From the NCBI GenBank assembly GCA_009617715.1, contig VTFK01000212.1, positions 1 to 64,000 on the forward strand: a stretch of 64,000 bases of DNA, in the 5' to 3' direction. Source of the DNA: Plectrocnemia conspersa. Lineage: Eukaryota; Arthropoda; Insecta; Trichoptera; Polycentropodidae. The notes beneath the pieces were generated by a model that worked only from the letters and a program-made list of their open reading frames with translations, was not told the DNA's origin and ran no database searches. This document shows positions 32,351 to 45,200 of this stretch, piece after piece; position 1 is the stretch's first letter; every line of letters starts with the position of its first letter. The translations under genes and the position numbers were made by a program.

Positions 32351-34450
32351 TATACTCCACAAAATATAAAGATACAAATAAATTATTTAGTGCTCATATT
32401 AAGCAAAGCATCTATTATGTTTCACTTGCAACGATACTCCTAAGCATTTGAATGAACCTAGATGTTTCTTATACTTATGCTTATTGTTTATTTTTACATG
32501 TATGTTTAATAAATTTTGATAAAAACAAATATGCTACATGTCATATTTATAAAAAAAATTAGTAGCCAAATACGAATTCAAGTATTTTTAATTAGTTTTT
32601 CTCGATTTTTTAATACATATTTTACGTCTAAATACCTTTTATGTAGTAAACGTAGTAGTGTCCTAATTGCCTTCTACAATAATATTATATGATAATGAGC
32701 TTTTGTAATATATTATGCTACAGCTTCTTTTCAGAACATAATTTTTGCGATAAATTTTATATTTCATATAACAATTTTACTTGTGTTTTTATTTTATCAC
32801 ATTAATTATTTTAATCACCTCGATAAGTATTTGTGAGATTAGGAAAATCTAGTAGCTTTAATTCTCCTTCCCCTTGCTTTCCTCAATCTCTTCTAGTAAT
32901 TTAAATGTTCGTTTTTTATTAATAATAGCATATTGAACAGTCTTAAAGTATAATTTTATAAACATTTGATTAAAAACTGTGTGAATTACTACATTATCAA
33001 ACATTAATAATATATAGTGTTTATTGTTAGATGCTCATGTTTTAAAAATAGTGATATATCTGTTTTTTTTAAATAAATTTAATGTAATCGTAATTAGCCT
33101 GATACTTATCCGTGAGAATATGAAAATCTATGAACTTAAGCTCACACTTTTGGTAGCATTTAGTAGTAGTAGAAAATATATTTTTTTGTATACAAATCTA
33201 ATAAAAATATATTTATTATATATAAAAAGGCATTTTACATTGACATACTGTATATATTCTAGGGACCTCCCCGACAAAAGTGATGCATGTTTTATGGATA
33301 ACCTGGTACACCGGGGGACCAGATGTCGCATCAAAAACGGTGCTGGGTTTTGCAGCAAAAACTGTCGCAAATTGACCCGGCCGTTATCGTCAGCTATATT
33401 GGATACGAAAAAGTTATCCCCACAATCTGCAGTTTGTTATAACCGACCCTTCGCGTATCTCTTGCCAGTGCTTATTTTTTATATCTGTCAAAATCTCCAG
33501 CCTTTTTCGTAATTTTCAGCAGCGAGATGAAAGACACTGCGTGTGGTATTATGTTTTTATCTATTTTATACGGTCAGTATAAATGGCTAAAATATCGAAA
33601 TTGAGCAGGTGCGAATATTTTTCATCGTTTCGAGACAAACAGAGTGTGTGCTTGTTATCTTAGTAAGTGTAGCGTGAAAGAAAATGCACCTGAAAAATGA
33701 TAAGATGTTTGTGTAGAGAAAGAGGGAGAGAGAGAGAGTGTGTGTGACGTCACTTTGACAAAGAAGACGCCCCGAGGTTCAATTTCCCTTGGAATGTTTA
33801 ACCACGCGTGCCATTTTATGTGAAATATTTTTGGAAATTCGATCATTTCATGTGACATTTTGGAAAATGTGGGCTAATACGCCTATGCGAAATTTGTGTA
33901 ACGTGACTTGAAGATGACATGAATTTTTAACCTTAAAAATATACGAACGAGGGATATTTGAAAAGTAAAAATACACTTTCAGCAAAATTAAAACGATTTT
34001 TTACTCAGTTAGCAACAGTGCTATTTCTCTTAGGATCCGCGTGACGTGGCGGAGTTACAAGTCGCAGCAAAGGTGTAATGGCAAAAAATGTTTATTTAAT
34101 GATTGCGAAAAACAATTGCTGCTTATTGAAAACACGGTAATACAGAGATAACATTGCTGTGATTGATTAGTTAATGTTAATTTTTCTATTTTACTAAATT
34201 TTACCGATAAAAAAACTGAGCTTTTTGATAAATTAAGGATCAAACTCTGCGTTTCTTTAGTAAAAAACGTGAATATATGAGACTATGATATTATAAGGTT
34301 TACCAAATCCATTTATATATCAAAGTAAATATATTTAAAGTAAAAGTCAATTTTTTGGATCTATTATATTTTGGGAATGTATCTCTACTTTTTGAATCAC
34401 CCTCATTAGTAGGGGTCACATAAACGTAACAGGCGATATCGACATTTAAT
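32351..34450. other. AT-rich DNA with two islands and a CRE site
   Basis: Island 33265-33530 (CACCGGGGGACCAGATGTCG, AATTGACCCGGCCGTTATCG) has frames on both strands and no domain. Island 33640-33930 has a (GA)n/(GT)n run followed by a full palindromic cAMP-response-type site. Both are candidate regulatory DNA. Confidence 0.35.
33745..33752. promoter_or_regulatory. TGACGTCA palindrome (CRE consensus)
   Basis: Perfect 8-bp CREB/ATF consensus just after a (GA)n(GT)n purine/alternating tract, in a GC-richer island. Function is inference; an 8-mer can occur by chance. Confidence 0.3.
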
Positions 34451-34460
34451 TCACATCATG

Positions 34461-34515
34461 TAAAACTAATATTAAGTTTATATTTATAAAAACTAATATC
34501 AAGTTTATATTTATT
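34461..34515 (+). repeat. tandem duplication, ~30-bp unit
   Basis: AAACTAATATTAAGTTTATA and AAACTAATATCAAGTTTATA follow one another, each with TTTAT after it; one transition differs. A third related AATATCGAGTTT lies near 34570. Confidence 0.75.
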
Positions 34516-34516
34516 T

Positions 34517-36410
34517 CAATTATAATTAAATGTAGTGGCACACGATATAAACATTATATTTAAACCAATATCGAGTTTTTTTTATTTATTATATAAATAT
34601 TTAATACTAAAAATAATATCATATCATACATATTTCAACAGCAATTCAGAATTATTCGGAAAATAACCAAGTCCATTAATTAAGCCTAATCAAACGGAAG
34701 AACTAAAAAGTAATTGAACTATAAAATAAAATACACGATTCGATAATCAAATTGGATTTAAAAAAATTACGCCATATATTTATATATAATATGTTATAAA
34801 TCGAAACTATAAATTGTATACTTAATACATATTTAACGTAGATAACATATGCAGATACACGATACGAATCGTATTAGACTAAAATATGTAAAGCTATCTT
34901 TTTTGCGTATCTTTTTCATATCATATTCCCAAGAAACGTTGTTATTATAATTCACTAGAATGCCTTATATAGTATGCGTATTCACAATTTGAAATATGGA
35001 TTATGTGTGTTTCGCAAAGGGCAATGTTTTTTATCGAATATAATTTGGTATGGCATCATTAAGAACCGCTACGGGACCCAAGTCCCTGGACTTATTAAAA
35101 AATAAAGATCCCCGTATTATTTTATCTGATGTATTTTTCGTGGCCCCCGAGACTACCGACAAGACATTTTTGTACAATTTACGTTGAGATTTTGCCCCAT
35201 AAGCCGATTGGATATCGAGTTTTATTTTCCCTTGTTCAAATATCTTCGGATTTTACTGATCAAGCAATTTAGTTTCTGTTGGCCGGAACTTGGGCCCTAG
35301 TTCCGAGCCCCGGAAGGGCGTAGTTAGATAAGACACGGCGGAAGGGGACACGATAAGTCATGCAAAGTGCATTGTGTATATATCGTGTTTAAGTGATTTT
35401 CTTTAGAGATAAAATTTTGATGAATTTTATGTTTTGCCATATTAAAGTAGCAAGTTAAATACGTATATATTTAATAAAACCCGGCAGCGCAAGACTATGT
35501 GAGTGGGAGAAAGACATGGGAGAGTAATTTCACATGCAAATTAATATTTATACCTTTTCAAAATAAGATTATGTAAATTGAACTTCAAATGCTCATATAT
35601 TGGCTTGTCAAACGCTTATATGTTTTTACTTTCAACGTTTTATCTTAAATCAACAAGCAGGGTTGTAATATATATTTTAAAAATATTTTAGTTTTATGTC
35701 CCTTTGAGTCTTTGTCGGCGTTATAAAAAACAGAGCAGTTATGCATATCTATGTAGATGTCCTATAACAGTATTAATAATTTGTGCCAAAGCAATTTCAC
35801 TTTACTTATAAGTTGCACATAAAAGCATATTACAAAAAATATCCACTTTGACAAATACAAATATTGTATATAAATAGTCTGATAAGATGAATATGTATTA
35901 CACAAATGTAATACATATTTTACTCGCTAAATAATACTAATGGTATTACAGAAATAGTATTATTTAGCGGAGCTACACTGAATCGACTAAAATGACTCTC
36001 GATGGCCTAACAAAACATCCGGTTTTAGCGTGTATATCTTGCCTAGTATTAAAAGCAAATCTAAGGCTTGAACTTGTTCTAAAGTTTGACTAATTTTTTA
36101 AAGAGATTGTTCTTCTAAATTTTAGTTACGTGATTTACAAATAATTTATTTAATACAAAATTTTGCTATTGTTAGAATATACATATATATATATATTAAT
36201 ATTTTTTTATCTTAAGGGGCAATTGGTAATGATATTGCATTAAAATTTAAGGTTTAATTATGACTCCTAATGCAATAGGTATATTTTATATTATATCAAA
36301 TTAATCTAAAAAGCGCGAAAAATGCATTTAAATTGCATTTTCTAGTAAAAGCAATATTTCGTTCTGAATTTATTTTGTTATTTCAATGAAAATTTTTATA
36401 CTTTTTTCTT
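34517..36410. other. AT-rich DNA with island 35040-35360
   Basis: The island contains a 20-bp near-perfect palindrome at 35285-35304 (GGAACT T GGGCCC T AGTTCC) and several CCGG/GGGACC words. No coding frame with a domain. Candidate regulatory island. Confidence 0.35.
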
Positions 36411-39159
36411 GTTTCATAACACCTTCAATGGCTATGATCTCGAATCTGAGTTTGGTTGTGAACGAATCTCTTTGTGGTAATCACGTCCATGCATAATTGC
36501 CTTCTCCTCTGAGTATAGGACAAAATCTACATTTAAAACGTTTTTCTGCGTATCGCTTGCCATTAGGATTTAGACTTTCAAAAAACTTTACAGATAAATA
36601 AATACAGCATGAAGATTGCATTTAATTTGCGGTTGCGCATTTATTTTATTAAATATTATTCTATGCGACAGTTTTAATATCACGTAATTATTTTAAAATT
36701 GTATAGATACGTGTTGTCCTTAAAATATTTTAATGTAGAATCCAGTCATCTTTCAAGATTGGGTTGAATTTTGTATTTTGAATTTTGGAATTCGGGAAGT
36801 GGGAAGCAGCTGCATTTTCAGTATTTTAAATTGACGTAGCTCCGTCATGTGCGTGTATCCATAATTGGAAGTGAAGTGAGAGGAAAGTCAAATTCTGACT
36901 TGTAAAAGTATTGCGAATACGCTTTGGAATAGGAAAGGCGCTTCTTTGGCCAAAGCGACAATTTAGCGCAAAAGAAGAATAAGTTATTGTATGTTATCTT
37001 TCTAATAGTAATTATTTTGCGTAACGACTATTTTTAAAACAGCTGAAGATTTGGCAACGCTGTTTGTGGGAGATTTTTAATTTGGGTACCTGCTTAAATG
37101 TAATAATTTGTTTTGAATATCTATAGACACCAACGGTCCTTATCTTTAAGTCTGTTTAAAAGTGGTCCGTTTAAATCTTTGATATTTGATTTTAATTACT
37201 TTTTATTATGCTTTCCACGATAACACAATCGTGTGTTTTCAGTCACAATTAAATTATAAGATATTTAATCGATTGTGCTCTTTATTTTTTTAGGAGTATT
37301 CAAAAAATATTAAATAAGGATAATTTTTAATATTGAAAATAATACAAAAGAAATATTATTGAAAAATATCTGATTATTGTGTGAGTGTGCGCTCGCGTGT
37401 GTTTTATCTGCGAGCGTTTGTGCGGGTTTTCATTGTCCGCGGTTAAAAAAAGTTGAACCGCATTCAAAAAAAAAAAAAAAAATCGCAGGACCAACGAGAA
37501 CGGATATCTGGAGTGTTGAAACTTCTACGTTAACGGGACAAAAGCCAACCGCCGCGGTGTAAAAATAGACACACCTGTCGTCAACTTTTTCCAATTTGCA
37601 TATTCTCCGATAAATGGAATGTTCCGACTCAAAAGCCAAAGTAAAACCCGAAACGCTAAAAACACAATAGCAATAACTTTTTATTGTAGTGGCAGTAAAT
37701 GTAATTTCGTGAATTACAGGAAAAGTGCTTTTGATATGTGCTGCGCCAATTACAAGATAGACATTGTACATGGAATGTTGGAACTCGGACAAAGAAACTA
37801 AATGGAACGGTTTAAAAGAAAATTGAAAATTAGAAATAATATAGTAAAATATAACACAATATATTTACTTATTTTGTTTTAAAATAATATTGACATATTC
37901 TATAACAATTATTTAATCAGCATATTAAAAACACTATTTCAAAAATCAGATTGTCTGCAAATGAAAGTAATTTAAATTTACTTCAAGAAACTATTTATAA
38001 TATTACTTAATATTAAAAATAATTTATTCAATAATAATATAAAAGTATATTTTATATTCTATTGCAATTTTTTTCAAATCAACAAATTTAAATTAATATT
38101 TAAACAACAGACATGAAAAAATAAATTTACACTAAAAATAAGTAATTACCACTTTGGTATGCAATTGCAATGCAATTGTATTTTTACAAAAAAGTATATA
38201 TACAAAAATACTATAATATCTTAATTGTAAAACCATCTATTGTATATAATTCTAAATTAAATGACAGCTTCTTAAAATCAATTCTAATGAGCTTATGACA
38301 AAAAAACGTATAAAAAATTATATTGTAATGGTACAGCGTTGTAACCTTAAATTCTATAAATCTCAGATTGAGTTCTTTAAAATAAAGTAGAAAAATAAAT
38401 CATAATAATTCTTAGGTGCTCAATATCAAAGGCATAACAAATACTGAGGTTTGTAATGTGATATGAGAGGCACCTCAACACTGTAACCAAACACATATCA
38501 TATTATACATTGCTTCTATTAGAATATGGATTGGTAATATGAAATTCTAGAGCTGTACAGTTTTTCATAGTAATATATATTATTAGAACAGATACGAACA
38601 AAATTCATAGAAAAATAATATTTTTTGTAAAGAGTTCGAATAATCAAGTTCACATAAAAAAATTGAAATATTTTTTATTAAAAAAATAAATTTAAGTTTT
38701 TGCGCATACATAAGCGTATGCAATCTAATATAAAGACATATATTTTATAAATTTCATACATTATATAAAAATTAAAGAATTTTCTAATCAAATATAAATT
38801 AAAAAGTTGATGATAAATTTCATTAATTTTATTTTTATAAATAAAAGTAGTTCACATTACCATTACGCTTTTAATCTAAACACATACATATATTTACAAC
38901 CAAATAAATATTATCAGTAAATAATACCGCTAGTATGAAATTAATTTTCAAGTCTCAAGTAATCCTTTAATTTTATTTAAAAAAATGCGATAACATATAT
39001 AATAATAAAAGAATACTGTAAAAAAATTAAAAAAAACGTTTATTTGATCAGCGAATAAGGATTTAAATAACAAAAAATTACAAATCACAAGATTGAATCA
39101 CTGCTAAAAAGTGCGTGTCCTATATATATTTTTTGTTTTTTATTTTAAAAGAATTTTCT
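36411..39159. other. islands 36420-37000 and 37370-37800, then AT-rich DNA
   Basis: 37430-37792 holds frames of 120 codons (minus) and 60 codons (plus) in a GC-richer patch that includes an A17 run; neither shows a domain. From 37800 to 39150 the DNA is very AT-rich with no signal. Confidence 0.35.
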
Positions 39160-39600
39160 GTTGTCCGTCAATTTTCTTTTCTGAAGACACTAAAGCGCGA
39201 TTTTCATGGTATTAAATATTTTCTTGGCTCGCCAAGACTGTAACTTTTTTAAATAAAGAGTTTGCCACTGATTTAAACTGTCCCGGAAGGTAGTGATAAT
39301 ATGCATGTAGATATGTGTATTTTTTCAAAATACTGTATGACTTATAGAACCGTCTTTTTTAAAGTAGGTGTGTCTAGAAAGGGCAGTTAAAATTTTTTTT
39401 TTAGTTTAATTGTAAATTTTATATTACGATCCAAAAACATCCATATCGCTCCTTCCGTGGGGCCACATAGCAAAGACGTCATTACCATTATTTAACCATA
39501 CTTTAGGTTTTTTCTAAAGTATTCCATAAACAGATTAGCTATTACAAGCGAAAGCTGGTAAACCCTAATATGCTTCCTCGACTCGTTTATATTGTAAACA
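39160..39600 (-). pseudogene. old Penelope-like RT copy
   Basis: Aligns by eye with 41190-41720 in the same direction. On the minus strand it still reads YKRVEEAY, SLVIANLFMEYF and the WPHGR.D.DVF block. The plus strand shows the matching CTTCCGTGGGGCCACA and AAAGTATTCCATAAA words. Many indels and stops. It begins at almost the same codon (FYK.VE) as the younger copy, so both share a 5' truncation point. Confidence 0.8.
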
Positions 39601-39805
39601 TAATAATAAAAATAATAAAATAGTCACTGACCTAATTACAACACAATTAGGCTAATACATGGACATAAATGACGCGGCCACTGCAAATTGAAAATTATTT
39701 AAGGTGATCAATTCTGACCCACGGCGAGCACGTCAATACACGACAAAGTCAAGGACGAGAGCGGCAGTTCCTAAAAATTCATGACTATGGCTAGAGCATC
39801 ACAGC

Positions 39806-40062
<257 letters not shown>

Positions 40063-40146
40063 GTTGAATGTAGTTTGGAAAATATTTGGTTGGTCCAGGG
40101 TCGGATTACTCTGAGAATTTTTTTTGATTCCGTGTGAAATCATGGT

Positions 40147-40186
40147 CCCTACGTTTCGGCCAGATTCCAAAAGCCATCCTCAGGGG
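40147..40186 (-). ncRNA. hammerhead-ribozyme-like core, left copy
   Basis: On the minus strand: CCC, core CTGAGGA, then T, GGCT...GGCC, GAAA, CGT, A, GGG. This fits stem I (CCC/GGG), the CUGANGA box, a 4-bp stem II with a U-G pair (GGCU/GGCC), the GAAA box and a minimal ACGU stem III before the cleavage-site A. One extra T lies between the box and stem II. Penelope-like elements are known to carry type I hammerheads with very short stem III; the assignment here is inference. Confidence 0.45.
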
Positions 40187-40251
40187 AAAATTGAGATCGA
40201 ACAACCACATGCTGGGCTTTGCCCACACCGGATGTTCATATTCTCAACTTT

Positions 40252-40291
40252 CCCCTGAGGATGGCCGGGCGAATCTGGCCGAAACGTAGGG
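40252..40291 (+). ncRNA. hammerhead-ribozyme-like core, right copy
   Basis: Plus strand: TCCC (40251-40254), CTGAGGA (40255-40261), T, GGCC, a 10-nt loop, GGCC, GAAA (40281-40284), CGT, A (40288), GGGA. Stem I is 4 bp (TCCC/GGGA), stem II is GGCC/GGCC, stem III is the self-complementary ACGU. Compared with the left copy, stem II differs by C to U opposite G, which keeps pairing. The extra T after the CUGANGA box is the weak point. Confidence 0.45.
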
Positions 40292-40373
40292 ACCATGATT
40301 CCACACGGAATCAAAAAAAGTACGGGAGTAATCCTGAAATATTAACCAAAGCATCCGCGAAAACGCATCCAAC

Positions 40374-40508
<135 letters not shown>

Positions 40509-40689
40509 TTTTAAATCTCGGGATTTATCGCGATTTATGGTTCTTGACCTCTTCATATATACTCTTTCCGGTGGGGCATTATTAATTATATTAATTAATT
40601 GTCCATTTGTCTTGGATAAGACATTTGTGTCTGTGTTAATGTTTTTGTCTAACGGTGTGGCAATTTGGCTGGTGACATTTTTTGTGATT

Positions 40690-41132
40690 TTATTTTTCGT
40701 AATGACTCTAAAACCGGAAGCCAAGATTTCGATAATACGCTACTGTCATCTCTTTTGTTCATAGCAATTTTTTTGTGGATCTCTATTTCGAGTGCTTCTC
40801 GTTTCGTACGAACAAAAGGGTTTTTTATATTAGCTATAGTTGTTGTACTGTCAAAATCAATCTTGTGGTCTTTAGGAAAACTATGTTCGGCTAAAGTAGA
40901 ACTGCTCTTGAATTTTTTCCATCATTTTAATGCCCGTTTTATCTGTGTGCGATGCGTCTGTTAGACTGTCCAATGTAGATTTTATCGCAATTTGCACATG
41001 AGATTTTGTATACCACTTGGGATTCATTTTTTAGATGATCTTTCTCGTTAGGAAGCAATGAACTAATTTTGTTTTTGGACTAAGAAATAGTTTTGATTTT
41101 GTGTTTCGTTAGGGCTCTTCCGATATTTTCTG
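40690..41132 (-). pseudogene. Penelope-like linker and GIY-YIG endonuclease
   Basis: The linker reads VTENIGRALTKHKIKTI and KISSLLPNEKDHLKNES. Then VVYKISCANCDKIYIGQSNR (about 41013-40950) gives the GIY-YIG core (VYKI...YIG) with the CxxC insert usual in these elements, then RRIAHR. After a shift: SSTLAEHSFPKDHKIDFDST, REALEIEIHKK and [10 protein letters not shown], matching the domain's conserved LAEH, ALEI and N.W-type positions. Frameshifts near 41133 and 40935 make it a pseudogene. Confidence 0.88.
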
Positions 41133-42420
<1,288 letters not shown>

Positions 42421-42837
42421 TGAACAAAATGAGGAATTATTTACATATTTCAAGTAGATAATTATTTCTTGAAAATAACAAAAATTAATAAAAATTGGCA
42501 TTCAAAAATTAATCTGTTACGAATCAAAACAGAATGGCCAATACTAGCCAGAAGAAAGGATATGTTGTCAAACGCATTTTGTACATCACACACGAAAAAA
42601 AAATAATAATCACTTCAAGATGTAAATTCAATCGGCATGGTTATTTCATTTGAACTTTTAAAAATCGCCAAGCAGTTTAAAAACCAAAAAGGTCTGTGAC
42701 ATTATGGATTAGATAGCATTATCATTAAACGTGCTTTTACTTCTCATTGAATATTTTAATGACTATCTCTTGTGTACTTCTCTGCGATTCGTAAAGTCGC
42801 AAGAATTCATCTTATTCAAAAAATCTGACTTTTTCAA

Positions 42838-43460
42838 TTAATTATCGCCCGATAAATTTATTAACATCGATTCGTAAAATTTTTGAAATAATAATGCTGA
42901 TACGGCTCAATGAAGAGCTTAATATAAATAGTGAGCTTTTTACAAAAAGCACTGAAACATTCATCAACTAAATATTTAGATACTCAACACATATCTGCTA
43001 ACTTCAATATTAAAAAGTACAGGCTTAATAATGATATATGTGGAAAAAGCGTTCGATACTGTATGGCATGATGAACTTATATACAAGTTGTCTAAGTATG
43101 AAGCACCTGGCACATAAAGAAAGATAGAAGCAATATTGTTTCACATAATAATGAAATATCGTCACCGCGTAAAATACCAGCTAAAGTACCCTCAGGGAAG
43201 TTTGCTCAGGCCGTTTCTATTCATACTGTACATAAACAACTCCATCCTCAAAAACACTTACCTCTCCATGTATGCTGACGATACAGCAATGTTAATCAGT
43301 TTACAAAAATCAACAAATAAAAAACCAAAGCCATAACATTGATCCCCACTTCTCAAAAGTGAGAAATGCATTTATATAGTATAAAGAAAGAGAGTTAAAT
43401 ATCTGGGGATTAACATGGACTCCATGCATAAATTTAGTAAACACATAAAATAACTTCGAT
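42838..43460 (+). pseudogene. Jockey-clade LINE RT fragment
   Basis: Reads, with frameshifts: NYRPINLLTSIRKIFEIIM and LIRLNEEL; then IYVEKAFDTVWHDELIYKLS (motif A, F-D); YPQGSLLRPFLFILYINN (PQGS block); YLSMYADDTAMLIS (catalytic YADD); and near 43400 VKYLGINMDS (the LGI block). This is the order and wording of Jockey-type non-LTR elements. Endonuclease and 3' end are not visible. Confidence 0.88.
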
Positions 43461-45200
43461 CGTTCTTTGACTAACTAAATATTGCAAAAAAAAGTTTAGA
43501 TTATAAAGAAAAAAATATAAATGATCATAAAGATAATGCACGTATCCATGCAAGTATTATTTTAATATTAAAAACAATTTAATTGCAGCTTGACTTACAA
43601 TTGTAAAATTTTATAAGCGAATATTTTTAGTTTAAAAAATCAAACTTTTAATACGTAATTAAAGCATTGAAATACCGCTTTACTAAATGTTATGCAGTTT
43701 AAAAAAAATACTATAAAAAATATGTGAAGATCTTGGTGATTTAGATATCCATCTTAGTAAAGTAGGGATGTAAAATATTTGTCGATAAAGAAATCGTATT
43801 TTTTTATGCGCCACACCATACAATATTACTATAGTTTATGCCGTATTTATACATGTGTAAGAGCTTAATTGAAATAGCTCCGTCAGAAGTTTCCGCACCA
43901 ACGCAATTAAACGTAAAGGCCGAGAACGAAAATTGATTAGCAATGACTAACCCCAGCCGCGTTAGAAGATTAAGGGATGGACTATCCCCTATCTGCTCTA
44001 TGACGCGCGCGTGCCTAGTCCAAAATTTGTATTCATACAGATGCGCATCTTAGAAAGGCATGCCATGGCACAAGGATTTCGGACAAACTTGTAATCCGAA
44101 ATAGTCCGAAATAGCTTGGCGAAGCCTCCCGTGCCAGAGTCGGCCCGCGTCGAACTTTGTTGCCGTTGAAATTCGTTCATTAATCAATGACACTCCTACA
44201 CCAGATGGTTCGAACAGGGTGCTACAAAGCCCAGGAATTATACATATAATTAACAAGAGCACCGACGGACGATGGTGCTCAAGAACGAAGAGGATCAATA
44301 CTCGTATGAGATGCAGCGGATGGTAATTAATCTCGGGTGCTAGATGTAAGAGCAGTCGGTGTTGAAGAGTTATATTTTAGGTTACTATTGTAATATATAT
44401 TAATCTGTGTTTATACATGCATATAAAGCTGCTTAGCATACGTTTTAGATTATATTTCAATTTATTGTATTAAATTCTATTAAAAAATCTAAAAATTAAA
44501 TCAATATTTCTAGTCTGAGATAAGATAATATGAGTGTAGTGGGAATCTCAGTAATTAAATAATCATATAAATGTCAGCTTAGCATACATACAATTGTATA
44601 TTCTGATGATATATGTATTAATTCAAGCTTAGGTGTAAGTAATCCATTTGAGCGTTTTGAAACCAACTGTAGAAAAATCACCCACATAAAATAGTATCAA
44701 TTTCATATCAACTTTGTCAAAAAATACACATACGCACAAAAGAGTATCGCATTGCAATCAAACGGGCCCGGGAATTCGCCTCGTCAAAGTAGGAAAAAAT
44801 GTATATATCCTTGCAGGGATAAGGGGGTCTTCGATTGGGTTACAGATGAAAAATGAAGCCTAAGAGGGGTTAAGTGAAGGTTGATGACCTGTTTGGTCAA
44901 AGGACTGCTCGGCCGTTCAACTCAATTTATTCCAGGGCACCGTCCTTGGCGGATTTTTTTACATGTCATTTGCTATATGCCTGTTATGGCGGTATTTGTC
45001 ATCCCCTATAAAAACTCTTTTCTTTTCACGGCGAAAACATACAATGTAGTGGTTTTATAGCGCTCCCTTATTATTTATTGCGAAGCACTCTGACATACAC
45101 ACTTGAATATTTTGGAATCGAGTAAGATTTTTTCCTCTTCACAATAGGTGGATGTGTTTTTTTGTAAGATATGTAATAATTTTAAGTATGACTTACATTA
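43461..45200. other. AT-rich DNA with islands 43880-44350 and 44755-45130
   Basis: Both islands are GC-richer and non-repetitive. The first has overlapping minus frames (82 and 60 codons) with no domain. The second includes CCCTATAAAAACTC (TATA-like, about 45004) and GGTCAAAGGACT (nuclear-receptor half-site-like, about 44893). Candidate regulatory DNA. Confidence 0.35.
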
